In this document: in pieces, positions 50,509-57,989 of the stretch
Layout of the letters: every line of letters starts with the position of its first letter
Position numbering within the stretch: the stretch's first letter is position 1
Source: Burkholderiaceae bacterium
Lineage (GTDB): Bacteria; Pseudomonadota; Gammaproteobacteria; Burkholderiales; Burkholderiaceae_C
Length of the DNA: 64,000 nucleotides
Assembly: GCA_018780645.1 (NCBI GenBank)
Contig: JADMJJ010000004.1
Span: forward strand, 90,411 to 154,410
Direction of reading: 5' to 3'
Made by a program: the position numbers and the translations under genes
Notes under the pieces: generated by a model
The model's database searches: none
Told to the model about the DNA's origin: nothing
What the model saw: the letters and a program-made list of their open reading frames with translations, nothing else

Positions 50509-53244
50509 TCAGTCCTTCGGCGCCTGCAGCAGACGCCGTATGCCGGCCAGGAAGGGTTCAAGGTCCAGGGGCTTGGTCCAGTAGTCGTCGGCACCTGCCT
50601 GCAGAGCCGCCTGCACCTCGTCGGCCATGGCGCCGGCCGACAGCGCCACCACCGTCAGCCCGGCCGTCGCCGGCTCGGCGCGCAGCCGGCGCAGCACCTC
50701 CAGGCCAGCCATGTCCGGCAGGTCCAGATCGAGCAGCAGCAGGTCCAGTCGCTCGCCGGCCGCAAGCACCAGGCCCTCGGTGCCGGTGCGGGCCTGCAGC
50801 AACTCCACCCCGGGCAAGCGGGCCAGCATCTGCTCGACGAGCAGCATATTGACCGGGTTGTCCTCGATATAGAGCACCCGGCCGCTGGCGGGAGCGGCGA
50901 GCTCGTCGGGCAGCGCGTCGAGCGCGCCCGGCTCGGTGGCGCCGGAGCTGGTCCAGCCCGGCAGGCTCAGCCGCACCCGTGTGCCACGGCCGGGCTGGCT
51001 GTCGATCCTGATCTCGCCCTGCATCAGCTGCATCAACTGACGTGTCAGCGCCAGACCGACGCCGCTGCCCTCGACCTTGCTGGCCTCGCGGCCCAGACGG
51101 TTGAAGGGCTCGTACAGATGGGCCAGCTGCTCGGCGCTCATGCCCAGTCCGGTATCGGTCACCTCGATCTCCACCATGCCCTGCTGCTGGCTGCAGCTCA
51201 GACTCACCTGGCCATCGGGCCGGTTGTACTTGATGGCATTGCTCAGCACATTGATCAGCACCTGCCGCAGCCGGATCGGGTCGGCGCGCACCGTCAGCTC
51301 ATCGCCCGACGGCGGCGGGTGCATTTGGACGCGATGCTCGCTGGCCAGGGCTTCCGTCATGTCAAGGGCCTCTCTCACCACCTGCTCGAGCGGCAGGCGC
51401 CGGGCATGCAGCCGAAGGCTGCCCGCCTCGATGCGCGCGACGTCGAGCACATCATTGACCAGGGCCAGCAGGTGCCAGCCCGCGCTCTGCACATGGGCCA
51501 GCTGGTCCAGCTCCTTGGGCCCCAACCGGCTGCCGGCTTCGGTCATCAGCAGCTTGGTGAAGCCCAGCACCGCGTTCAACGGCGTGCGCAGCTCATGGCT
51601 CATGCGCGACAGGAAGGCGGTCTTGGCCTGGTTGGCGGCCACCGCCGCCTGCTGCTCCTCGCGCGCCTTCTCCGCAAGCCGCAGCTCGGTTACGTCCAAG
51701 CTCATCGCCAGCATGCAGGTTTCGCCCTGGTAGCTGATCAGTTCGGCGCTGAGCAGGCCCCACAGCAGGGGCCCGGCCTTGCCCCGCAGCTGCACCTCCA
51801 GATTGCTGACGCGGCCCTCGGCATCCAGGCGCTCGTACAGGGCCTGGCGATAGGCCGGCAGCAGGCCCACACCCAGCTCCTGCATGGTGTGGCCAATCAT
51901 CTGCTCGGGGCTCAGGCCGTAGCGCCGAGCGCCCAGTGGGTTGACATCGAGGACCTGCTTGCTCTGCATCGAGATGATCAGCGTGGCCACCGGCGCGCGG
52001 TGGAACAGCAGACGGAACTGCTCGCGGTCGCGCTCGGCGTCGGCAAGCGCCGTCTGGCGGGCGCGCTCGCGGTCGATATCGTCCAGCGCATAGGACAGGT
52101 CACCCACCATCTCGTCGAGCAGGGCCAGCAGGGGGGTGTCGAAGAAGTTCGGTTCGCTGGCATAGACGGCCAGCACGCCGAAGACCTGGCCGCCGCGCCG
52201 TATCGGGAAGGCGGCCATCGCGCGCAGGCCGTTCTTCAGCGCACGTTCGTGCCAATGCAAGGTGGCCAGGTCTTCCAGAAAGTCCTGACAGACGGCGTGC
52301 TGCCCGCTGCGCCAGGCGGAGCCGGTGACCGAGCGCTGGGCCTCATCGGTGCGGAGATCCCAGCGCTGGGGCAGACCGGCAAGAAAGCCGTCCTGCGCGC
52401 CGGCGTGGGCCTGGCGCACCAGATGGCCGTCGTCCACCAAGCCAATGGCGCAACAGCCGGCATGGCCGGTGCCGACGCAGATCTGGCAGATCTCGGCAAA
52501 CAGCGTGGCTTCATTACGTTCGCGCACGATCAGCTGGTTGGTCTGCGACAGGGCCATGTAGAAGCGCTGCAGACGTTCGCGCCGCTGTTCCTGCTCCCGT
52601 CCTTCCAGCCGATAGCGGGCAAATACGGTCCAGCCCATGCCGGTGCCGGCCAGCCCGGTGATCAGCATCAGGGCCGCTATCACCCAGATCGCCTCGTCAT
52701 AGGCGGCCCTGCTGGCCTGGTTCTCCTCTTCGGCCACCTTGAGCTGCAAGGCGATCAGCGCGTCGAGGCGTTCGGACAGCGGCCGCAGCACTGCCGTCAG
52801 TCGCGCCTGGTTGAGCGAGGCCAGCGCGGCGGCATCGCGGCGCTCCAAAAGCTCCTGCCAGGCGCGGATCTGGGCCTCGGCCTGACGCATCAGCGGTTCG
52901 GTCTGGGCGATCACGCGCAACTCGTCTTCGACCAGATAGGTCTTCAGATAGCGTTGCCACTCGGTCCTGATGACCTGCCGGGCCTGCTCGACGTCGCGCA
53001 AGGCCTGCCCCTGGCTCAGACTGCCCTCGCGGGCGAGGGTCAGGGCATCCGCTATCTGCACGCGGTAGGCGTTATGTATCAGGCGCAGTTGTTGCAGCGG
53101 CAGAACCCGGTCTTGGTAGACCGTGCTGATCGAGGCGGCGACCATGCGCAGGCGCTGCAGGGCCAGATAGCCGGACAGGCCCATCAGCGCCAGCAGCACG
53201 ACCAGCAACCAGGTCAATCGGGTCCTGAAACCGGGACTTTGCAT
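50509..53244 (-). CDS. Hybrid sensor histidine kinase with periplasmic 4-helix sensor, GAF, PAS and receiver
   Basis: A 911-residue protein. The order is: transmembrane helix ~12-32; periplasmic helical sensor; second helix ~188-210; GAF domain ~235-400; PAS ~415-525; HisKA with His550 in SRMSHELRTPLNAVLGF; HATPase with NVLSNAIKYNRPDGQV and SGVGLALTRQLMQLM; and receiver ~785-905 with Asp839 in LLLLDLDLPDMAG. It should phosphorylate its own receiver or pass phosphate to an unlinked regulator; no dedicated output gene is nearby. It is convergent with the chemoreceptor, with a 5-base gap. The stimulus is unknown. Confidence 0.93.
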   Translation of the reverse strand: MQSPGFRTRLTWLLVVLLALMGLSGYLALQRLRMVAASISTVYQDRVLPLQQLRLIHNAYRVQIADALTLAREGSLSQGQALRDVEQARQVIRTEWQRYLKTYLVEDELRVIAQTEPLMRQAEAQIRAWQELLERRDAAALASLNQARLTAVLRPLSERLDALIALQLKVAEEENQASRAAYDEAIWVIAALMLITGLAGTGMGWTVFARYRLEGREQEQRRERLQRFYMALSQTNQLIVRERNEATLFAEICQICVGTGHAGCCAIGLVDDGHLVRQAHAGAQDGFLAGLPQRWDLRTDEAQRSVTGSAWRSGQHAVCQDFLEDLATLHWHERALKNGLRAMAAFPIRRGGQVFGVLAVYASEPNFFDTPLLALLDEMVGDLSYALDDIDRERARQTALADAERDREQFRLLFHRAPVATLIISMQSKQVLDVNPLGARRYGLSPEQMIGHTMQELGVGLLPAYRQALYERLDAEGRVSNLEVQLRGKAGPLLWGLLSAELISYQGETCMLAMSLDVTELRLAEKAREEQQAAVAANQAKTAFLSRMSHELRTPLNAVLGFTKLLMTEAGSRLGPKELDQLAHVQSAGWHLLALVNDVLDVARIEAGSLRLHARRLPLEQVVREALDMTEALASEHRVQMHPPPSGDELTVRADPIRLRQVLINVLSNAIKYNRPDGQVSLSCSQQQGMVEIEVTDTGLGMSAEQLAHLYEPFNRLGREASKVEGSGVGLALTRQLMQLMQGEIRIDSQPGRGTRVRLSLPGWTSSGATEPGALDALPDELAAPASGRVLYIEDNPVNMLLVEQMLARLPGVELLQARTGTEGLVLAAGERLDLLLLDLDLPDMAGLEVLRRLRAEPATAGLTVVALSAGAMADEVQAALQAGADDYWTKPLDLEPFLAGIRRLLQAPKD

Positions 53245-53293
53245 CGCGCCGCTTCCTCATGGCCAGATGCGTTTGTACCTCAGTTTTTGACGC

Positions 53294-55012
53294 CTAAAGC
53301 ATCGCCTCGACAACCATTTGCACGCGCTGTTGGCCGTTGTACTCGTCCAGGCTCAAGCGGTAGGCCAACAGGCCCTGCTCGGCCACCGGTTCGCTGTGGC
53401 CGAACCAGATTGCATCGCGCAGCACGCCTGCCTGGCGCACCCGCAGTTTCAGATGCTTCTCGCCGACCAGGCGCTGCGAGATGATCTGCACCTGGTCGCA
53501 GAACACCGGCGGCTCGAAGGCCTGGCCCCAGACCTGGGCGTCCAGCTGCTGCACCGTGGCAGGGGTGAATTGCTCCGGGGCTAGCGGCCCATCGGTGCGC
53601 AGCGTGCGCTGCAGGCTGGCGGCATCCAGCCACTCGGTGGCCACCTGCCGCAGCGCCCGGTCGAAGGTCGCGAAGCCGTCCTCGGCCAGGGTGCAGCCGG
53701 CCGCCATCGCATGGCCGCCGAACTTCTTCAGCACCTCGGGGTGGCGCTTGCTGACCAGATCCAGCGCGTCGCGCAGGTGGAAGCCCGGGATAGAGCGGCC
53801 CGAACCCTTGAGCAGGCCGTCGGCGCCGACTGCGAACACAAAGGTCGGCCGGTGCACCCGGTCCTTCAGCCGTGAGGCGATGATGCCGACCACGCCCTCA
53901 TGAAAGTCGGGGTCGAAGATGCTCAAGGCGGCCGGTGGCTCGCCCTCGGGCATCAGCGCCTCCAGCAAGCCCTCGGCCTGCTCGCGCATGCCGGCCTCGA
54001 TGTCACGACGGGCCCGGTTGATCTCGTCGAGCTGCCTGGCCAGCACCAGCGCGCGGGTTGGGTCATCGCATAGCAGGCATTCGATGCCCACCGTCATGTC
54101 GCTGAGCCGCCCGGCGGCGTTGATGCGAGGCCCCAGTGAGAAGCCCAGATCGAAGCCGTTGGCCCGGCTGGCATCGCGACCGGCGGCGGTGAACAGGGCC
54201 GCCACACCCGGCTGCATGCGGCCGGCGCGCATGCGCTTCAGGCCCTGAGCCACGAGGCGACGGTTGTTGGCATCCAGCTTGACGACATCGGCCACCGTGC
54301 CCAGCGCCACCAGGTCGAGCAGACAGTCCAGCTTGGGCTGCGTGCTGGCATCGAAGCGGCCACGCGCGCGCAGCTCGGAGCGCAGGGCCAGCAGCACGTA
54401 GAAAGCCACGCCGACACCGGCCAGGTTCTTGCTCTCGAAGGGGCAGCCGGGCTGGTTCGGGTTGACGATGGTGGTGTCGGGCAGCTCGACAAGTTCGTTG
54501 ACCAGGGCCGGCAGATGGTGGTCGGTGACCAGCACCTGGACGCCCAGCGCCTGGGCATGGGCCACGCCGGCCATGCTTGCGATGCCGTTGTCCACCGTCA
54601 CCAGCAACCTGGGCGCCTGGGCCACGGCCAGCTCCACGATGGCCGGGGTCAGACCGTAGCCGTGGATGGCGCGGTCCGGCACCACATAGCTGAGCGTCTC
54701 GGGCCGGGCGCCCAGCAGGCGCAGGCCGCGCAGGGCCACGGCGCAGGCGGTGGCGCCATCGCAGTCGTAGTCGGCAACGATGCAGATGCGTTCATTCTTT
54801 TCCAGGGTGTCGGCCAGCAGCCGGGCGGCCGCGGCAATGCCCTTCAGGCCGTCGGGCGGCAGCAACCGGCTCAAGGCATCGTCCAGCTCGTCGGTGGAGC
54901 GCACCCCGCGGGCGGCGAACAGGCGGGCCAGCAAGGGCGAGATGCCGGCCTGCTCCAGTGCCCAGACGGCGCGGGGCGGCACGTCGCGAGTCACCAGCTG
55001 GGGGCTGCTCAT
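53294..55012 (-). CDS. recJ: Single-stranded-DNA-specific exonuclease RecJ
   Basis: A 572-residue 5'-3' exonuclease of the DHH superfamily used in recombination and mismatch repair. The DHH motifs are VADYDCDGATA (D-x-D), VTVDNGIAS, VLVTDHHLPA, and the DHHA1 motif FGGHAMAAGC, all intact. The length is standard. The ATG at 55012 overlaps the upstream RpfE-like gene stop by 4 bases; an ATG 34 codons earlier gives residues not in the family. It is the usual partner of RpfE-like genes. Confidence 0.95.
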   Translation of the reverse strand: MSSPQLVTRDVPPRAVWALEQAGISPLLARLFAARGVRSTDELDDALSRLLPPDGLKGIAAAARLLADTLEKNERICIVADYDCDGATACAVALRGLRLLGARPETLSYVVPDRAIHGYGLTPAIVELAVAQAPRLLVTVDNGIASMAGVAHAQALGVQVLVTDHHLPALVNELVELPDTTIVNPNQPGCPFESKNLAGVGVAFYVLLALRSELRARGRFDASTQPKLDCLLDLVALGTVADVVKLDANNRRLVAQGLKRMRAGRMQPGVAALFTAAGRDASRANGFDLGFSLGPRINAAGRLSDMTVGIECLLCDDPTRALVLARQLDEINRARRDIEAGMREQAEGLLEALMPEGEPPAALSIFDPDFHEGVVGIIASRLKDRVHRPTFVFAVGADGLLKGSGRSIPGFHLRDALDLVSKRHPEVLKKFGGHAMAAGCTLAEDGFATFDRALRQVATEWLDAASLQRTLRTDGPLAPEQFTPATVQQLDAQVWGQAFEPPVFCDQVQIISQRLVGEKHLKLRVRQAGVLRDAIWFGHSEPVAEQGLLAYRLSLDEYNGQQRVQMVVEAML

Positions 55013-55932
55013 AGCCCCTCCAACACAGGGGCGGTGACCACCGGCGGATTCCACAGTCGTTTCCACCAGGGCCGGGGCTGCAGGGCCCAGCTGCGGGCCT
55101 GGCGCTCGCCGCACAGGGTCAGGCGCACATCCTGGCGCTGTTCGGCGGCGCGCAGCAGGTCCTGGACCGGGCCGCTGTCCAGCAGGGCCCAGGCCTCGGC
55201 CCAGGCGGCCCAGTCACCGGCCAGCAGCGGGGCGCGCAGGCGCCAGTCGGTCTGCAGATCGGCATCGGCCTGCACGGCCTGGGCCGGGCCGCAGCCGCTG
55301 ATCCAGACTGAGTTGATCGGCAGCAGGCCTTTGGCCTCGCGGGCGTCGTTCAAGGGATGGTTGTGCAGCAGCATCTGCACCTCGTTTTGCAGGGTGCGCA
55401 GGCGGCGGGGCTCGGGCATCCAGGGATCGACGCCGCGGCCCATCACCCGGTCCAGGCTGGCGCAGGGCAGGCCGCGCAGCGATTCGTGGCCCACATACCA
55501 GCGCAGCGGCGCGCCCCAGGCGCTGGCCCAGCCCTCGCTGGCCGGGAACAGCTCGGCCAGCGACTCGAACAGCCCGCGCGAGGTGCTGGGGTCCAGGCTC
55601 AGGGTGGCGGTGTCCAGCGCGCTGATCTGGTCGCTGCCGACCAACAGGTGCAGCGGCGTCAGCTCGGCCCAGCACAGCTCGCCGGTGGCGATGCCATCGG
55701 CTTGCGCATGGCGGGCGGCAAAGGGCAGGCAGCCATCGGCACCGCTCCAGCCCCAGGCCTGGGCCAGCGCGCGCTCATGTGGCGGGGTCAGGCTGTATTC
55801 GTCGCTACCCAGCAGGGGCTCCTCGGGCGTCAGCAGGCGCAGGGCCCGGGCGAGCCTGGGCAGGGCCAGGTCCTTCAAGGTATGGGTGGCGTTGTCGCCC
55901 AGGGCGCTGGTAAACGGAATCAACAGGTGCAT
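55009..55932 (-). CDS. RpfE-like/phosphoglycerate-mutase-like hypothetical protein
   Basis: A 307-residue protein that begins MHLLIPFTSALGDNATHTL. I recognise it as resembling RpfE-type regulatory proteins, also annotated as phosphoglycerate-mutase-like, which sit directly upstream of recJ in Xanthomonas and many betaproteobacteria. No alkaline-phosphatase-type metal motif is clear, so a mutase activity is unlikely. It contains INSVWISGCGPAQAV near residue 220, a segment typical of this group. The gene overlaps recJ by 4 bases. No function can be stated. The rpf quorum system is not otherwise present in this window. Confidence 0.6.
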   Translation of the reverse strand: MHLLIPFTSALGDNATHTLKDLALPRLARALRLLTPEEPLLGSDEYSLTPPHERALAQAWGWSGADGCLPFAARHAQADGIATGELCWAELTPLHLLVGSDQISALDTATLSLDPSTSRGLFESLAELFPASEGWASAWGAPLRWYVGHESLRGLPCASLDRVMGRGVDPWMPEPRRLRTLQNEVQMLLHNHPLNDAREAKGLLPINSVWISGCGPAQAVQADADLQTDWRLRAPLLAGDWAAWAEAWALLDSGPVQDLLRAAEQRQDVRLTLCGERQARSWALQPRPWWKRLWNPPVVTAPVLEGL

Positions 55933-55971
55933 GGGGGGATTATCCGGGCTGCAGGGTCTCCAGTCAGTTGA

Positions 55972-56006
55972 GGACAGAGCTTGCTGGAATCCAGCAAGGT
56001 CTGTCC
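55972..56006. repeat. Second palindromic repeat family, copy B
   Basis: The arms GGACAGAGCTTGCTGG (55972-55987) and CCAGCAAGGTCTGTCC (55991-56006) are complementary at all but one position, with a three-base loop, and CGCAA follows. It lies in the 132-base gap before the phosphoesterase gene and shares its core with copy A at 46931-46962. Confidence 0.8.
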
Positions 56007-56011
56007 CGCAA

Positions 56012-56030
56012 TCGTCATCAATCGGTCACG
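56012..56030 (+). promoter_or_regulatory. Weak Pho-box candidate upstream of the phosphoesterase gene
   Basis: The sequence TCGTCATCAATCGGTCACG carries two 11-base-spaced GTCA units and matches the CTGTCAT(A/T)A(A/T)CTGTCA pattern at about 13 of 17 positions. It lies about 35 bases before the ATG at 56065. The strong box before ppk supports it. PhoB control is inferred, not shown. Confidence 0.45.
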
Positions 56031-56064
56031 GGCGGGACACGGCCCGGCGTGAAGCTGTCGGCTC

Positions 56065-56940
56065 ATGAAACCAGCCGACGGCTTTCTGAATGCATTGACA
56101 GGAGCGGCCCCTGCCGGAGGGGACGACGGCGATGACGGTGCCGGCGAGTTGCGCTACCGCAGCGTCTGGATCTCCGACATCCACCTCGGCACGCCCGGCT
56201 GCCAGGCCCATGCGCTGCTGGACTTTCTGCGCCGGGTCGAGAGTGAGCACCTGTTTCTCGTCGGCGACATCATCGACGGCTGGCAGCTGCGCCGCAGCTG
56301 GTACTGGCCGCAGGCCCATAACGATGTGGTGCAAAAGCTCCTGCGCAAGGCCCGCAAGGGCACCAAGGTGGTGTTCATCCCGGGCAACCACGACGAGTTT
56401 GCGCGCAAATACCTGCAGCACAACTTCGGCGGCGTCGAGGTGGCCGAGGACTGGATCCATGAGACCGCCGACGGCCGCAAGCTCTGGATCACCCATGGCG
56501 ACCTGTTCGACGGCGTGATCCAGTGCGCCAAGTGGCTGGCCCATCTGGGCGACACGGCCTACGAGTTCACCTTGAAGCTGAATCGCCACCTGAACTCGCT
56601 GCGCGCGCGCATGGGCCTGCCCTACTGGAGCCTGTCCAAGTACCTGAAGCTCAAGGTCAAGCGGGCGGTCAGCTATGTCGGCGACTTCGAGTCCGCGGTC
56701 GCCCGCGAGGCGCGCAACCGTGGGGTGCAGGGCGTCGTCTGCGGCCATATCCACCATGCCGAGCTGCGCGACATCGACGGCATCCTCTATGCCAACGACG
56801 GCGACTGGGTCGAGAGCCTGACCGCCCTGGTCGAGCATGCCGATGGCCGGCTTGAGATTCTCGACTGGTCCAGCCGCGCGCTGCAGGCGCGGCAGACCCA
56901 GCTCGGTACAGCCATCCAACCCGTCGGGAGCCCCGCATGA
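56065..56940 (+). CDS. Calcineurin-like metallophosphoesterase, LpxH/PlcP type
   Basis: A 291-residue enzyme with the full dinuclear metal set: Asp38 and His40 in SDIHLG, Asp68 in GDIIDGW, Asn108 and His109 in GNHDE, His144 in THGD, and His228 and His230 in GHIHHAE. It is usually annotated as UDP-2,3-diacylglucosamine diphosphatase. It shares the longer type WYWPQAHNDVVQKLLRKARK, YWSLSKYLKLKVK and GDFESA with PlcP, the phospholipase C induced by phosphate starvation. It overlaps a glycosyltransferase gene by 4 bases and lies before ppk. This context favours PlcP over LpxH. The activity itself is not shown. Confidence 0.85.
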   Translation: MKPADGFLNALTGAAPAGGDDGDDGAGELRYRSVWISDIHLGTPGCQAHALLDFLRRVESEHLFLVGDIIDGWQLRRSWYWPQAHNDVVQKLLRKARKGTKVVFIPGNHDEFARKYLQHNFGGVEVAEDWIHETADGRKLWITHGDLFDGVIQCAKWLAHLGDTAYEFTLKLNRHLNSLRARMGLPYWSLSKYLKLKVKRAVSYVGDFESAVAREARNRGVQGVVCGHIHHAELRDIDGILYANDGDWVESLTALVEHADGRLEILDWSSRALQARQTQLGTAIQPVGSPA

Positions 56941-57980
56941 AACTGGTTCTGATCACCGATGCCTGGCGGCCCCAGGTGAATGGCGTGGTCACCACCCTGG
57001 TCGAGCTGGTGGACGGCATGCGGGCCCGCGGCCACGAGGTGGCGCTGATCGAGCCCTCGCAGTTCAAGCGCATGCCCTGCCCGGGCTATCGCGAGATCGA
57101 GCTGGCGTTGCGGCCCTGGGGGCGGGTCAAGCAGATCATGGACGAGGCCCAGGCCGAGGCCATCCATATTGCCACCGAGGGCCCGCTGGGCACCGCCGCC
57201 CGCCGCTGGTGCCTGAAGAACAACAGGGCCTTCACGACAGCCTTCCACACCCGCTTCCCGGACATCCTGTCCAGCGCGCTGCACATTCCCGAGTCCTGGG
57301 GCTATTGGTGGTTCAAGCGCTTCCATGCCCCCTCGGCGGGCGTGATGGTGCCCACCGAGGGCATGCGGCAGATCCTGCAGCAGCATGGCTTCTCGAATCT
57401 GCGAAGCTGGTCTCATGGCGTGGACCTCGAGCTGTTCAAACCGGTGACCGGAGCGAGCCTGGACCTGCCCGGTCCGGTATGGCTCTATGTCGGGCGCGTC
57501 TCCTACGAGAAAAATCTGCAGGCCTTTCTGAACCTGGATCTGCCGGGCTCCAAGGTCGTCTATGGCGTGGGCCCCTTGCTCGACAAGTTCCAGCGCGAGT
57601 ACCCGCAGGTGCACTGGCGCGGTGTGGTGCCGCGCAGCGAGCTGCCGCGGATCTACAGCGCTGCCGATGTGTTCGTCTTTCCCAGCCGCAGTGAGACCTT
57701 CGGCCTGGTAATGCTGGAGGCGCTGGCCTGTGGCACGCCGGTGGCGGCCTTTCCGGTGGCCGGGCCGCTGGATGTGCTGGGCGAGTCGGATGGCGGCGTG
57801 CTCGACACCGATCTGCGCCGCGCCGCGCTGGCGGCGCTGCACATCTCTCCCGAGCGTGCGCTGGCCCGTGCGAATCAATTCGACTGGCACGGCGTCGTCA
57901 ACCAGTTCATCGGCCTGCTGGTGCCGGCCGGCCCGGCAGCCGTCATGCACTGTCATGAAACTGTCGCAAGTCGGTCATAA
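56937..57980 (+). CDS. GT4-family glycosyltransferase (Agt-like)
   Basis: A 347-residue GT-B glycosyltransferase. The N-terminal ITDAWRPQVNGVVTTL is the usual GT4 loop (W/P-x-x-N-G-V). The donor-binding site is in SRSETFGLVMLEALACGTPV, with the paired E-x7-E of family 4, and LYVGRVSYEKNL is the diphosphate-binding region. The ATG at 56937 overlaps the phosphoesterase stop. An adjacent PlcP-Agt pair makes glycosyl-diacylglycerols from phospholipids in phosphate-starved bacteria, which I suggest here. Its 3' end contains the ppk Pho box, so regulation of ppk is embedded in this coding sequence. Confidence 0.88.
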   Translation: MKLVLITDAWRPQVNGVVTTLVELVDGMRARGHEVALIEPSQFKRMPCPGYREIELALRPWGRVKQIMDEAQAEAIHIATEGPLGTAARRWCLKNNRAFTTAFHTRFPDILSSALHIPESWGYWWFKRFHAPSAGVMVPTEGMRQILQQHGFSNLRSWSHGVDLELFKPVTGASLDLPGPVWLYVGRVSYEKNLQAFLNLDLPGSKVVYGVGPLLDKFQREYPQVHWRGVVPRSELPRIYSAADVFVFPSRSETFGLVMLEALACGTPVAAFPVAGPLDVLGESDGGVLDTDLRRAALAALHISPERALARANQFDWHGVVNQFIGLLVPAGPAAVMHCHETVASRS

Positions 57981-57982
57981 AC
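57950..57982 (+). promoter_or_regulatory. Pho box upstream of ppk
   Basis: Three 11-base units lie in tandem: CTGTCATGAAA, CTGTCGCAAGT and CGGTCATAAAC. The first 18 bases match the E. coli Pho box closely, and the last unit's CATAAA (57976-57981) has the spacing of a -10. The site lies inside the end of the glycosyltransferase gene and only 7 bases before the ppk ATG. It predicts PhoB control of ppk-sixA. Confidence 0.75.
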
Positions 57983-57989
57983 TGGCCGA

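Noticed and set aside
56065..56940. LpxH of lipid A biosynthesis as the primary call
   Set aside because: The metal motifs are shared with LpxH, but the added family sequence and the coupling to a glycosyltransferase before ppk fit PlcP better. I left the symbol empty because activity is not shown.
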